From NCBI GenBank assembly GCA_022766385.1, contig JALEPJ010000040.1, positions 1 to 42,679 on the forward strand: a DNA stretch of 42,679 nt, written 5' to 3'. This DNA comes from Rikenellaceae bacterium (GTDB taxonomy: Bacteria > Bacteroidota > Bacteroidia > Bacteroidales > UBA932). A program made the position numbers and the translations under genes. The notes below the pieces were generated by a model. The model worked only from the letters and a program-made list of their open reading frames with translations, searched no databases and was not told the DNA's origin. Positions 36,886 to 42,679 of this stretch are shown piece by piece (the first letter of the stretch is position 1; each line of letters opens with the position of its first letter).

Positions 36886-37545
36886 TCAAGCGAGAAGCAA
36901 TGCTGCCAAGCCTTCAACATTGTCGGCAATCGCATCAGGCTCTGCCAGTTCAAGACTCTTCCTCGGCCTGAAGCCCCAGGATACTGCAACAGTCTCCACC
37001 CCTGCATTATGTCCAGTGGCAATGTCCGTAGCGGAATCCCCTATCATTGCCACTCGGGCTGAAGCTGAAAGAGCTGCTTTCTCCATTGCTGAATAGATGA
37101 CCTGAGGATCCGGCTTAAGCGGCAAACCTTCTCTGTTGCCCATCACTGAAACAAAAGGAATCTCAGGGAAGAACTTGTTGATCAGCGTTTCTGTCCCTTC
37201 CTGGAACTTATTGGAAGCCACTGCGATAGCGCTCCCCTCACGCGTCAACTTCTCCAAAAGCTGAGATATCCCGGGATAGGGTTTAGTGTGGACATCAATA
37301 TGCTCAGTGTAGTACTTTTTGAAGCGTGCCAGATGCAGATCGACATTCTTATCGTCACGCATTTCCTCCGGCAAGGCACTCCGGACCAGATTTCTGACCC
37401 CGTGCCCGACCATCTTCCGGTACTCATCAATGCTGTGGAGAGGCAAAGATGAGCAGTCAAGTGAATAATTGACCGCCGCAGCCAAGTCCTCCAAAGTCTC
37501 CAGCAGAGTGCCGTCAAGATCGAAAACCAACAGATTATACTTCAT
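36886..37545 (-). CDS. HAD-family phosphatase, phosphoglycolate phosphatase-like
   Basis: 219-residue HAD hydrolase. Motif I is LLVFDLDGTLLETLED (nucleophile and acid/base Asp), motif II lies in AIAVASNKF, and motif III/IV in LKPDPQVIYSAMEKA followed by MIGDSATDIATGHNAGVETVAVSWGF. The helical cap between 15 and 85 is the C1 type of Gph/beta-phosphoglucomutase relatives. Phosphoglycolate is the usual guess but pyrophosphate or sugar phosphates are equally possible. Start chosen at 37545 (MKYNLLVFDL); two ATGs lie just upstream (37548 and 37554). It may share a transcript with pfkA 59 nt downstream. Confidence 0.8.
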   Translation of the reverse strand: MKYNLLVFDLDGTLLETLEDLAAAVNYSLDCSSLPLHSIDEYRKMVGHGVRNLVRSALPEEMRDDKNVDLHLARFKKYYTEHIDVHTKPYPGISQLLEKLTREGSAIAVASNKFQEGTETLINKFFPEIPFVSVMGNREGLPLKPDPQVIYSAMEKAALSASARVAMIGDSATDIATGHNAGVETVAVSWGFRPRKSLELAEPDAIADNVEGLAALLLA

Positions 37546-37566
37546 CATCAGCAATAATTTACTTCA

Positions 37567-37574
37567 CAAATTTA
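37567..37574 (-). promoter_or_regulatory. -7 box of the HAD phosphatase promoter
   Basis: Minus-strand TAAATTTG is a perfect TAnnTTTG; a TTTG lies upstream but only 13 bp away. Transcript start near 37560 gives a leader of about 15 nt to the ATG at 37545. Confidence 0.45.
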
Positions 37575-37593
37575 TAAAAAATTTTACCAAACC

Positions 37594-37625
37594 TTTGTTT
37601 TTTCGGATAACTATACCTAAATTGT
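37594..37625 (+). promoter_or_regulatory. Possible thr operon promoter
   Basis: TTTG (37594-37597) and TAAATTGT (37618-37625, 6 of 8 to TAnnTTTG) are 20 bp apart, the normal Bacteroides spacing. The predicted start would leave only a few nucleotides before the leader ATG at 37634, which is unusually short, so the promoter may lie elsewhere. Confidence 0.35.
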
Positions 37626-37633
37626 CATTCGAA

Positions 37634-37711
37634 ATGAAGAACAGTTTTACCGTCACTACCATTACCACTATAGGACAGATTACTAGTCTGCCAGGTGAAG
37701 TTGACGCATAA
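37634..37711 (+). CDS. thrL: thr operon leader peptide
   Basis: 25-codon open frame starting MKNSFTVTTITTIGQITS, with threonine at codons 6, 8, 9, 11, 12 and 17 and isoleucine at 10, 13 and 16, so nine of twelve codons from 6 to 17 excluding V7, G14 and Q15 are Thr or Ile. It stops 73 bp before thrB and is followed by a terminator. The composition mirrors the enterobacterial thrL peptide, which senses charged tRNA-Thr and tRNA-Ile by ribosome stalling. Here thrB and thrC lie downstream. It is not meant to yield a functional peptide; its translation is the sensor. Confidence 0.85.
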   Translation: MKNSFTVTTITTIGQITSLPGEVDA

Positions 37712-37763
37712 AACATTGAAAGATAGTTAATAAGCCTGCCAGACTAACTGACAGGCTTTTTGT
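37684..37763 (+). promoter_or_regulatory. Threonine attenuator (antiterminator and terminator)
   Basis: Terminator form: AAGCCTG (37732-37738) with CAGGCTT (37752-37758), a C.A mismatch, CAG (37740-37742) with CTG (37748-37750), loop ACTAA, then a T-rich run TTTTTGTTTT. Antiterminator form: TAGTCTGCCAGG (37684-37695) pairs with CCTGCCAGACTA (37735-37746) over 11 bp with one C.C mismatch. This uses up the terminator's 5' arm. The antiterminator's 5' arm lies inside thrL just after the Thr/Ile run. A ribosome stalled at codons 6-12 leaves it free; one reaching the stop at 37711 covers it. The two structures are mutually exclusive by inspection. Confidence 0.8.
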
Positions 37764-37784
37764 TTTACCTTACAAGAAATTATT

Positions 37785-38717
37785 ATGAAAAAAGTCAGAG
37801 TATTTGCTCCGGCATCCATTGCCAACATGGGTTGCGGATTCGACGTTATCGGTCTGGCTCTCGACGAGGTAGGCGATATTCTTGAGATTACCCAAAGCGA
37901 AGGAGACGGCCTCACCATCACTAACAGGAGCAATGTTCCGCTGCCGGATGACATCGAAAAGAATGTCATCACCCCTGTTGTACGAAGCTTCCTGCGAAGA
38001 ATTGGAAAGACTGCACAGATAGACGTGTGCATTTGCGAGAAGATTTTTCCTGGCTCCGGCATAGGTTCGAGCGCGGCATCATCTGCTGCCGCGGCATATG
38101 GAATGAACGAGCTGTTCGGCTGTCCATTGTCAGAAGAGGAGCTGGTACTATGTGCGATGGAGGGAGAGAATCTCGCCAGCGGTGGTTATCATGCTGACAA
38201 TGCAGCCCCGGCATTGCTCGGAGGCATAGTGCTCATCAGAGGATACGAGCCTCTCGACATCGTGAGTCTGCCGGTTCCGGGCAATTTCTATTGCGCCGTA
38301 GTACACCCTGACATCGTAGTAGCCACCAAGGAGGCCAGGGAGATATTGCCAAAGGCTGTTCCTATGCACGATGCTGTGCGTCAATGGGGCAATGTCGGCG
38401 GCCTTGTTGCCGGTCTCTATTCGGGCAATATCGACCTCATAGGTCGTTCTATGCAGGATTTTGTTGCTGAACCATACAGAAAGCAATTCATTCCAGGCTT
38501 CGACGAGCTCAGAAAGAAGGTGCTGGATTCAGGAGCATTGGCAATGAACATTTCCGGTTCGGGTCCGTCCGTCTTTGCCCTCTGCGACCATAAGAACAAG
38601 GCGAATGCAGCAGGCTGGGTACTGAAGCAGCATTTCGAGAGTCTTGGCATACACAGCAATGTGTATGTAGTCAAGGTTTCCAATAAAGGAGCCAAGCTGA
38701 CAGGCATCACTATTTAA
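37785..38717 (+). CDS. thrB: Homoserine kinase (GHMP family)
   Basis: 310-residue kinase phosphorylating L-homoserine, the penultimate step to threonine. The GHMP ATP loop PGSGIGSSAASSAAAAYG begins at 89. The N-terminal FAPASIANMGCGFDVIGLAL and the C-terminal LAMNISGSGPSVFALCDH are the other two GHMP motifs. First enzyme gene behind the attenuator, with thrC 22 nt downstream. No aspartokinase/homoserine dehydrogenase gene is in the window. Confidence 0.95.
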   Translation: MKKVRVFAPASIANMGCGFDVIGLALDEVGDILEITQSEGDGLTITNRSNVPLPDDIEKNVITPVVRSFLRRIGKTAQIDVCICEKIFPGSGIGSSAASSAAAAYGMNELFGCPLSEEELVLCAMEGENLASGGYHADNAAPALLGGIVLIRGYEPLDIVSLPVPGNFYCAVVHPDIVVATKEAREILPKAVPMHDAVRQWGNVGGLVAGLYSGNIDLIGRSMQDFVAEPYRKQFIPGFDELRKKVLDSGALAMNISGSGPSVFALCDHKNKANAAGWVLKQHFESLGIHSNVYVVKVSNKGAKLTGITI

Positions 38718-38739
38718 TATCTGGAGAGGAAACTATTCT

Positions 38740-40047
38740 ATGAAATATTACAGCACCAGAGACAAGGAGCGTAAGAACGCCTACTCTCTAAAAGAAGCGG
38801 CTTTTCTCGGATTGGCGCCTGATGGAGGCCTGTTTATGCCGGAAAGCATACCGCAAGTAAATCTTGATGAAGTTCGCAGGCTCGCTGCACTATCATATCC
38901 TGATCTGGCAATCTATCTTGCCGGGCTTTTCTTCGGAGACGACATTCCCTCCGAGAGGCTGGAGTTGATGATAAGGCATGCCTATGACTTCGACTGTCCC
39001 CTCCGAAAGTTGGAGGAAGGGAAATACGTACTTGAACTGTTTCACGGCCCTACTGCAGCCTTCAAGGACTTTGGAGCCAGATTTATGGGCGGCATGCTCA
39101 GCCTGCTGTCCGATAAAGACAGGAAACTTACCGTACTCACCGCCACCTCGGGTGATACAGGCAGCGCAGTTGCCGCAGGTTTCCATAAAGTAAAGAGTAT
39201 CAATGTGGTAGTACTCTATCCCCAGGGCAAGGTAAGCCCGCTTCAAGAAGCTCAGATGACCACTTTGGGAGACAATATCCACCCCGTTTGCGTCAAAGGC
39301 AGCTTCGATGATTGCCAGGCTTTGGTAAAGGCAGTTTTCAACGACTATACCTTCCGTCAGAGCATAGATGTGACTTCTGCAAACTCCATCAACGTGCTCA
39401 GGTGGATACCCCAGTCCTTCTACTATTTCTACGCATGGGCGCAGTGGTATGCGGAAACGGGAAGAAAACGCCCTGACATCATTGTCCCGAGTGGAAATTA
39501 TGGAAATCTCACTGCAGGAATGCTGGCTGAGGCAATGGGTCTTCCTGTTCACAGATTTGTTGCCGGCGCAAATGCGAATTCGGTTATTCCAGACTATTTG
39601 GAAAGCGGCGTCTATGCTCCAAGACCTTCAATCAGAACGGTAGCCAATGCAATGGATGTCGGTGCTCCGAGTAATTATGAAAGGATGATGTATCTGTATG
39701 ACAATGATTTCTACAAACTGAACGGCAAACTCAGCGCATACTCTTACTCCGACGAATGGATCAAGGAAGCGATTCGGAAGATTTACAAGAAGTACGGTTT
39801 CATCTCCGACCCTCATGCTGCTGTGGGCTATCTATGTCTGGAGGCTACAAATGCCGAAGGTTTCTATCTCGCGACAGCACATAGCGCCAAATTCTCAGAA
39901 GTGATAAAGGAGACGATAGGTCATGATGTCGAACTGCCAGAACAGCTCGCTCATTTGTCCGGAAAAGAAAAAAGCTACATTATCATGGACAATGATTGCA
40001 AGGCCCTCGAGCAATACATTAGAAAGCTTGTAAAAAAGGAGGCCTGA
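38740..40047 (+). CDS. thrC: Threonine synthase
   Basis: 435-residue PLP enzyme converting O-phosphohomoserine to threonine and phosphate. The PLP lysine is K109 in FHGPTAAFKDFGARFMGG. TATSGDTGSAVAAGF is the phosphate/PLP-binding loop, and IIVPSGNYGNLTAGMLAEAMGLP follows. The N-terminal YYSTRDKERKNAYSLKEAAFLGLAPDGGLFMPE fits the E. coli/fungal-type (long) enzyme. Last gene of the attenuator-controlled unit. Confidence 0.95.
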   Translation: MKYYSTRDKERKNAYSLKEAAFLGLAPDGGLFMPESIPQVNLDEVRRLAALSYPDLAIYLAGLFFGDDIPSERLELMIRHAYDFDCPLRKLEEGKYVLELFHGPTAAFKDFGARFMGGMLSLLSDKDRKLTVLTATSGDTGSAVAAGFHKVKSINVVVLYPQGKVSPLQEAQMTTLGDNIHPVCVKGSFDDCQALVKAVFNDYTFRQSIDVTSANSINVLRWIPQSFYYFYAWAQWYAETGRKRPDIIVPSGNYGNLTAGMLAEAMGLPVHRFVAGANANSVIPDYLESGVYAPRPSIRTVANAMDVGAPSNYERMMYLYDNDFYKLNGKLSAYSYSDEWIKEAIRKIYKKYGFISDPHAAVGYLCLEATNAEGFYLATAHSAKFSEVIKETIGHDVELPEQLAHLSGKEKSYIIMDNDCKALEQYIRKLVKKEA

Positions 40048-40069
40048 GCGTCCTCCGTCATTGACAGTT

Positions 40070-40098
40070 TTTGTATTTTTACAAATTCATTACCTTTG
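40070..40098 (+). promoter_or_regulatory. Promoter of the aminotransferase gene
   Basis: TTTG (40070-40073) and a perfect -7 box TACCTTTG (40091-40098) with a 17-bp spacer, slightly short of the usual 19-21. The box lies only 8 nt before the ATG at 40106 and inside the upstream TTG-initiated extension from 40061, so that extension is not translated from this promoter. Confidence 0.45.
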
Positions 40099-40105
40099 CA
40101 ATATT

Positions 40106-41299
40106 ATGACTATATCGGAAAGAGCAGAGAATATGCCCAGTTCTCCAATCAGGAAACTGGCGAAATATGCGGATGCCGCTAAACGCAACGGTATCAAGGT
40201 TTATCACTTAAATATTGGACAGCCTGATATCAAAACCCCAGAGTGCGCATTGGAGGCTATCAGGAACATTGACAGAGATATATTGGAGTACAGTCCCTCT
40301 CAAGGCTACAAAAGCCTGAGAACCAAACTGGTTGCCTATTATTCCGAATACGGCATTGACCTGAGTCCAGATGAAATAATCATTACCGCTGGAGGCTCAG
40401 AGGCCGTTCAGTTCGCCTATATGGCATGTCTCAATCCGGGAGATGAGATTATCGTTACCGACCCTTCCTATGCCAATTATATGGCCTTTGCCATCAGTGC
40501 CGGAGCTGTCGTAAAGTCAGTCAAGACCAATATAGAAGACGGATTCAAACTGCCTCCAATAGAAGAATTCGAGAAAAAGATCACGGAAAAGACCAAGGCT
40601 ATCCTGATTTGCAACCCGAACAATCCTACCGGCTATCTCTACACAAAGAATGAGATGGCCCAGATTAGGGATATCGTAAAGAAACACGACCTATACCTGT
40701 TTTCGGATGAGGTTTACCGTGAATTCATTTACACAAAGCAGCCATACATCTCGGCATGTCATTTGGAGGGAATAGAGAACAACGTCATTCTGATTGATTC
40801 AGTATCAAAGAGATACTCAGAATGTGGAATCAGAATCGGTGCCCTTATCACCAAGAACAAAGAGGTCAGGAACGCCGTAATGAAATTCTGTCAAGCGCGC
40901 TTGAGTCCTCCCCTTGTCGGGCAGTTGATTGCCGAGGCCTCATTGAGTACACCTCAGGAATATATGGATCAGGTATATGACGAGTACCTTGAGCGCAGAA
41001 ATTTCCTCATCAACGAGCTCAATAAAATAGACGGTGTATTCTCACCCACTCCTATGGGAGCCTTCTATACTATGGTCCAATTGCCTGTGGATGATGCCGA
41101 GAAGTTCTGTCAATGGTGCTTGACTGATTTTTCATACGAAGGGCAGACGGTAATGATGGCGCCCGGGGCCGGTTTCTATACCAATCCTAAGGAAGGCAAG
41201 AATCAAGTTAGAATGGCCTATGTCCTCAATAAGGAAGATTTAGGAAATGCAATGAAGGTGCTGAAAAAGGCACTTGAAGAATATAATAGAGCATTATGA
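40106..41299 (+). CDS. aspC: Class I PLP aminotransferase (aspartate-type)
   Basis: 397-residue fold-type I aminotransferase. MPSSPIRKLAKYADAAKRNGIKVYHLNIGQPDIKTPE is the N-terminal block and ITAGGSEAVQFAYMACLNPGDEI the PLP phosphate cup. CNPNNPTGYLYTKNEM carries the substrate-carboxylate Asn, FSDEVYREF the PLP Asp/Tyr, and K235 in LIDSVSKRYSECGIRIGAL is the Schiff-base lysine. Aspartate or aromatic amino acids are likely donors. Aspartate is the precursor of threonine, which fits the neighbouring thrBC, but the gene has its own promoter. Stop overlaps the next ATG (ATGA). Confidence 0.85.
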   Translation: MTISERAENMPSSPIRKLAKYADAAKRNGIKVYHLNIGQPDIKTPECALEAIRNIDRDILEYSPSQGYKSLRTKLVAYYSEYGIDLSPDEIIITAGGSEAVQFAYMACLNPGDEIIVTDPSYANYMAFAISAGAVVKSVKTNIEDGFKLPPIEEFEKKITEKTKAILICNPNNPTGYLYTKNEMAQIRDIVKKHDLYLFSDEVYREFIYTKQPYISACHLEGIENNVILIDSVSKRYSECGIRIGALITKNKEVRNAVMKFCQARLSPPLVGQLIAEASLSTPQEYMDQVYDEYLERRNFLINELNKIDGVFSPTPMGAFYTMVQLPVDDAEKFCQWCLTDFSYEGQTVMMAPGAGFYTNPKEGKNQVRMAYVLNKEDLGNAMKVLKKALEEYNRAL

Positions 41300-42249
41300 A
41301 GAAGTTTTTGAAAATCCTCGCCATTGTGGCAGCAACATTGGTCGCAGTCTGTGTCTTTGTAGGCATATATATGTGCAATTATGCCCTGCTCCCAGAAGAG
41401 CACGGCAATGAGATTGAGGCAGACCGCGCCAAAATTGACCAGAAGTATCCCGGCATAATTGCCTGGTTTGACGACCTTCACGAAAACGGATACTTCCGTG
41501 ACACTACCATCACAGGAGAGAACGGTTACAAGCTCCATGCAGTCTATTCGGCTGCAGCTCAGCCGGAAACAGCCAACGGTACAGCTGTTGTCGTTCACGG
41601 TTACACTGACAACCACCTGTGTTTTCTGAATCTCGTTCGCATGTACAGAGACGAACTGAACTATAATGTGATAGCCCCAGACCTCCATTACCACGGCTAT
41701 TCTGAAGGCAGGGCAATACAAATGGGATGGTTGGACAGACTTGATGTAAAAAGATGGACAGAGCTTGCCCACGGAATATGGAATGACGACTTTATGCTTG
41801 TCCACGGAGTGTCAATGGGTGCAGCTACAACTATGATGTTAAGTGGAGAGGAACTACCGGTCTATATCAAGGCATTTGTTGAAGATTGCGGATACAGTTC
41901 AGTTTGGAACCAGTTCGCTCATAATCTCAAGGATATCTTCAATCTACCTCCATTCCCCGTCCTCCACAGCGCCAGTTTGATCTGCCGTATCAGATACGGT
42001 TGGGGCTTCAAGGAAGCATCTGCACTGAAACAGCTTGCAAAGTGCGAACGTCCGATGCTCTTCATTCACGGTAGCAATGACGATTTCGTCCCGACTGATG
42101 ACGTCTATGACAATTATGAAGCCAAAGTCAAAGGCTACAAGGAGATGTGGATAGCCCCGGGTTCCGGACACGCAGAATCATACATGGACTATCCTGAAGA
42201 GTACACAGCGCACGTACGTGACTTCCTTATCAAAGTGAAGGCAATGTAA
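41296..42249 (+). CDS. Membrane-anchored alpha/beta hydrolase
   Basis: 317-residue serine hydrolase. An N-terminal membrane helix (residues 5-26) probably anchors it with the catalytic domain outside. The oxyanion block VVVHGYTDNH starts at about 98, and the nucleophile S173 sits in VHGVSMGAA. The acid is D263 in HGSNDDFVP and the histidine H292 in GSGHAES, so the triad is complete. The family resembles YqkD/BAAT-like hydrolases of unknown substrate. Translationally coupled to aspC by an ATGA overlap and followed by a strong terminator. Confidence 0.8.
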   Translation: MKKFLKILAIVAATLVAVCVFVGIYMCNYALLPEEHGNEIEADRAKIDQKYPGIIAWFDDLHENGYFRDTTITGENGYKLHAVYSAAAQPETANGTAVVVHGYTDNHLCFLNLVRMYRDELNYNVIAPDLHYHGYSEGRAIQMGWLDRLDVKRWTELAHGIWNDDFMLVHGVSMGAATTMMLSGEELPVYIKAFVEDCGYSSVWNQFAHNLKDIFNLPPFPVLHSASLICRIRYGWGFKEASALKQLAKCERPMLFIHGSNDDFVPTDDVYDNYEAKVKGYKEMWIAPGSGHAESYMDYPEEYTAHVRDFLIKVKAM

Positions 42250-42295
42250 CAGCACCAAGCCTTGCGGGGCCTACTCCAATGAATATCGGCACTTA

Positions 42296-42340
42296 AAGCA
42301 CCTGTCTATGGGTTTTTCTATAGGCAGGTGCTTATCTTTT
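42296..42340 (+). terminator. Strong terminator after the alpha/beta hydrolase
   Basis: A 16-bp stem: AAGCACCTGTCTATGG (42296-42311) pairs with the arm at 42318-42333 through two G.U pairs, loop GTTTTT, followed by ATCTTTTT. Confidence 0.9.
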
Positions 42341-42404
42341 TGAGCAGCAGGCGCTTATACCCTCACATCGGAAGACAGGCTGTACACATACAAATCGAGT
42401 AGGA

Positions 42405-42481
42405 GGAAAACGAAAGTTTTCTTCCTACTTTCGTTTTCCGACCTCTCACACCACCGTACGTGCCGTTCGGCATACGGCGGT
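42405..42481 (-). ncRNA. Group II intron domains V and VI
   Basis: Domain V (42481 down to 42450): a 10-bp lower stem, ACCGCCGTAT with GTACGGTGGT, a 2-nt AC bulge, and a 3-bp upper stem GCC/GGC with loop GAAC. The catalytic triad position reads CGC instead of the commoner AGC. Domain VI (42439 down to 42405): a perfect 12-bp stem GGAAAACGAAAG / CTTTCGTTTTCC with an 11-nt loop. I did not locate an obvious bulged branch-point A in the domain VI stem. Confidence 0.8.
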
Positions 42482-42484
42482 TCC

Positions 42485-42679
42485 TTACATTCTGTGCAAT
42501 TGAACATAGTAGTCCATCAGGCAGGGATAACCTGCTCTGCGAAGGTTGCATGTGGGTGCCGCTTGCTGCATTATACCGCTTCCTGCGACTGCCCAATATC
42601 CCTTGCTCGCATTGCCCCATTGGTGTGCCCTGTACGGTTTGATTCCGCACTTGATTAGATTCGTTACCCGGGTCTCCGG
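42485..42679 (-). CDS. ltrA: Group II intron reverse transcriptase/maturase, C-terminal end (partial)
   Basis: 64 codons plus stop, open at the window edge. It reads RVTNLIKCGIKPYRAHQWG then NASKGYWAVAGSGIMQQ and ends RRAGYPCLMDYYVQLHRM. This matches the C-terminal tail of bacterial intron RTs as I know them ('RIRNLIKLGV...WGNTRKGYWR.A.SPIL......L..AGY......Y'). The window shows the end of the X/thumb to tail region. No HNH endonuclease motif follows, so this RT appears to be of the endonuclease-lacking type, although the intact N-terminus cannot be checked. The stop is 3 nt before domain V. Confidence 0.8.
   Translation of the reverse strand, partial: PETRVTNLIKCGIKPYRAHQWGNASKGYWAVAGSGIMQQAAPTCNLRRAGYPCLMDYYVQLHRM

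Larger units (their letters stand above)
42394..42679 (-). mobile_element. 3' part of a group II intron (runs off the window)
   Basis: Reading the minus strand from the window edge: end of the intron-encoded reverse transcriptase, domain V, domain VI hairpin, then TCCTACTCGAT, a typical group II 3' end closing in AY at 42394. Everything upstream (domains I-IV and most of the RT) lies outside. The 3' exon (42393 downward) is the intergenic sequence behind the alpha/beta hydrolase terminator, so the visible part inserted without breaking a gene. Confidence 0.85.

Noticed and set aside
42363..42650. 95-codon minus-strand frame at the right end
   Set aside because: It runs through intron domains V and VI in the wrong frame. 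The adjacent frame gives the recognisable reverse transcriptase tail ending at 42485.

Overview
The window looks like chromosomal DNA of a member of the Bacteroidota, order Bacteroidales. Four kinds of evidence point there. The promoters carry the Bacteroides-type -7 box TAnnTTTG rather than a sigma-70 -10 box. The seven-gene V-type ATPase operon includes a DUF2764 gene. There is a FimA/Mfa-type fimbrial operon. The queuine tRNA-ribosyltransferase lacks the zinc cysteines. Species cannot be named from the sequence alone.

Layout. 1-190: decayed IS1182-like transposase remnant. 380-4459: four-gene Na+-pumping decarboxylase (mmdA, an OadG-like gamma subunit with an extra lamin-tail domain, biotin carrier, oadB). 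4634-11836: V-type ATPase (E, DUF2764, A, B, D, I, K) whose K subunit keeps the Na+-ligand pattern. 11943-16173: parA, parB, a DUF5683 protein and a LysM lytic transglycosylase. 16163-17839 (minus): helix-hairpin-helix/outer-membrane-type protein. 17945-21063: hpt, adk, obgE and a PAP2 phosphatase, with a 400-bp gap holding a terminator and a short coding remnant. 21058-25054 (minus): operon tgt-lptG-dut-murF. 25157-26446: NupG-type nucleoside transporter. 26418-26822 (minus): small zinc-ribbon protein. 27092-34831: ssb, OmpA-like lipoprotein, fimbrillin, FimB/Mfa2-type anchor and a 1208-residue Ig-like adhesin candidate. 34832-34972: multi-hairpin element. 35061-37545 (minus): acyl-ACP thioesterase, pfkA and a HAD phosphatase. 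37594-40047: threonine operon thrB-thrC behind a leader peptide and attenuator. 40106-42249: class I aminotransferase and an alpha/beta hydrolase. 42394-42679 (minus): 3' end of a group II intron.

How the parts work together. The decarboxylase would export Na+ during methylmalonyl-CoA decarboxylation to propionyl-CoA, and the adjacent ATPase appears built to exchange Na+ with ATP, so 380-11836 reads as a sodium-bioenergetics block. The fimbrial block reads as a complete surface appendage set: stalk subunit, anchor, large exposed protein and OmpA-like wall anchor. The most instructive regulatory element is the thr attenuator: a 25-residue Thr/Ile-rich peptide at 37634-37711 followed by mutually exclusive antiterminator and terminator stems.

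Most genes are ordinary core genes. I saw no CRISPR array, no tRNA or rRNA gene and no complete mobile element. The least explained parts are the structured element at 34832-34972 and the coding remnant at 19176-19334.
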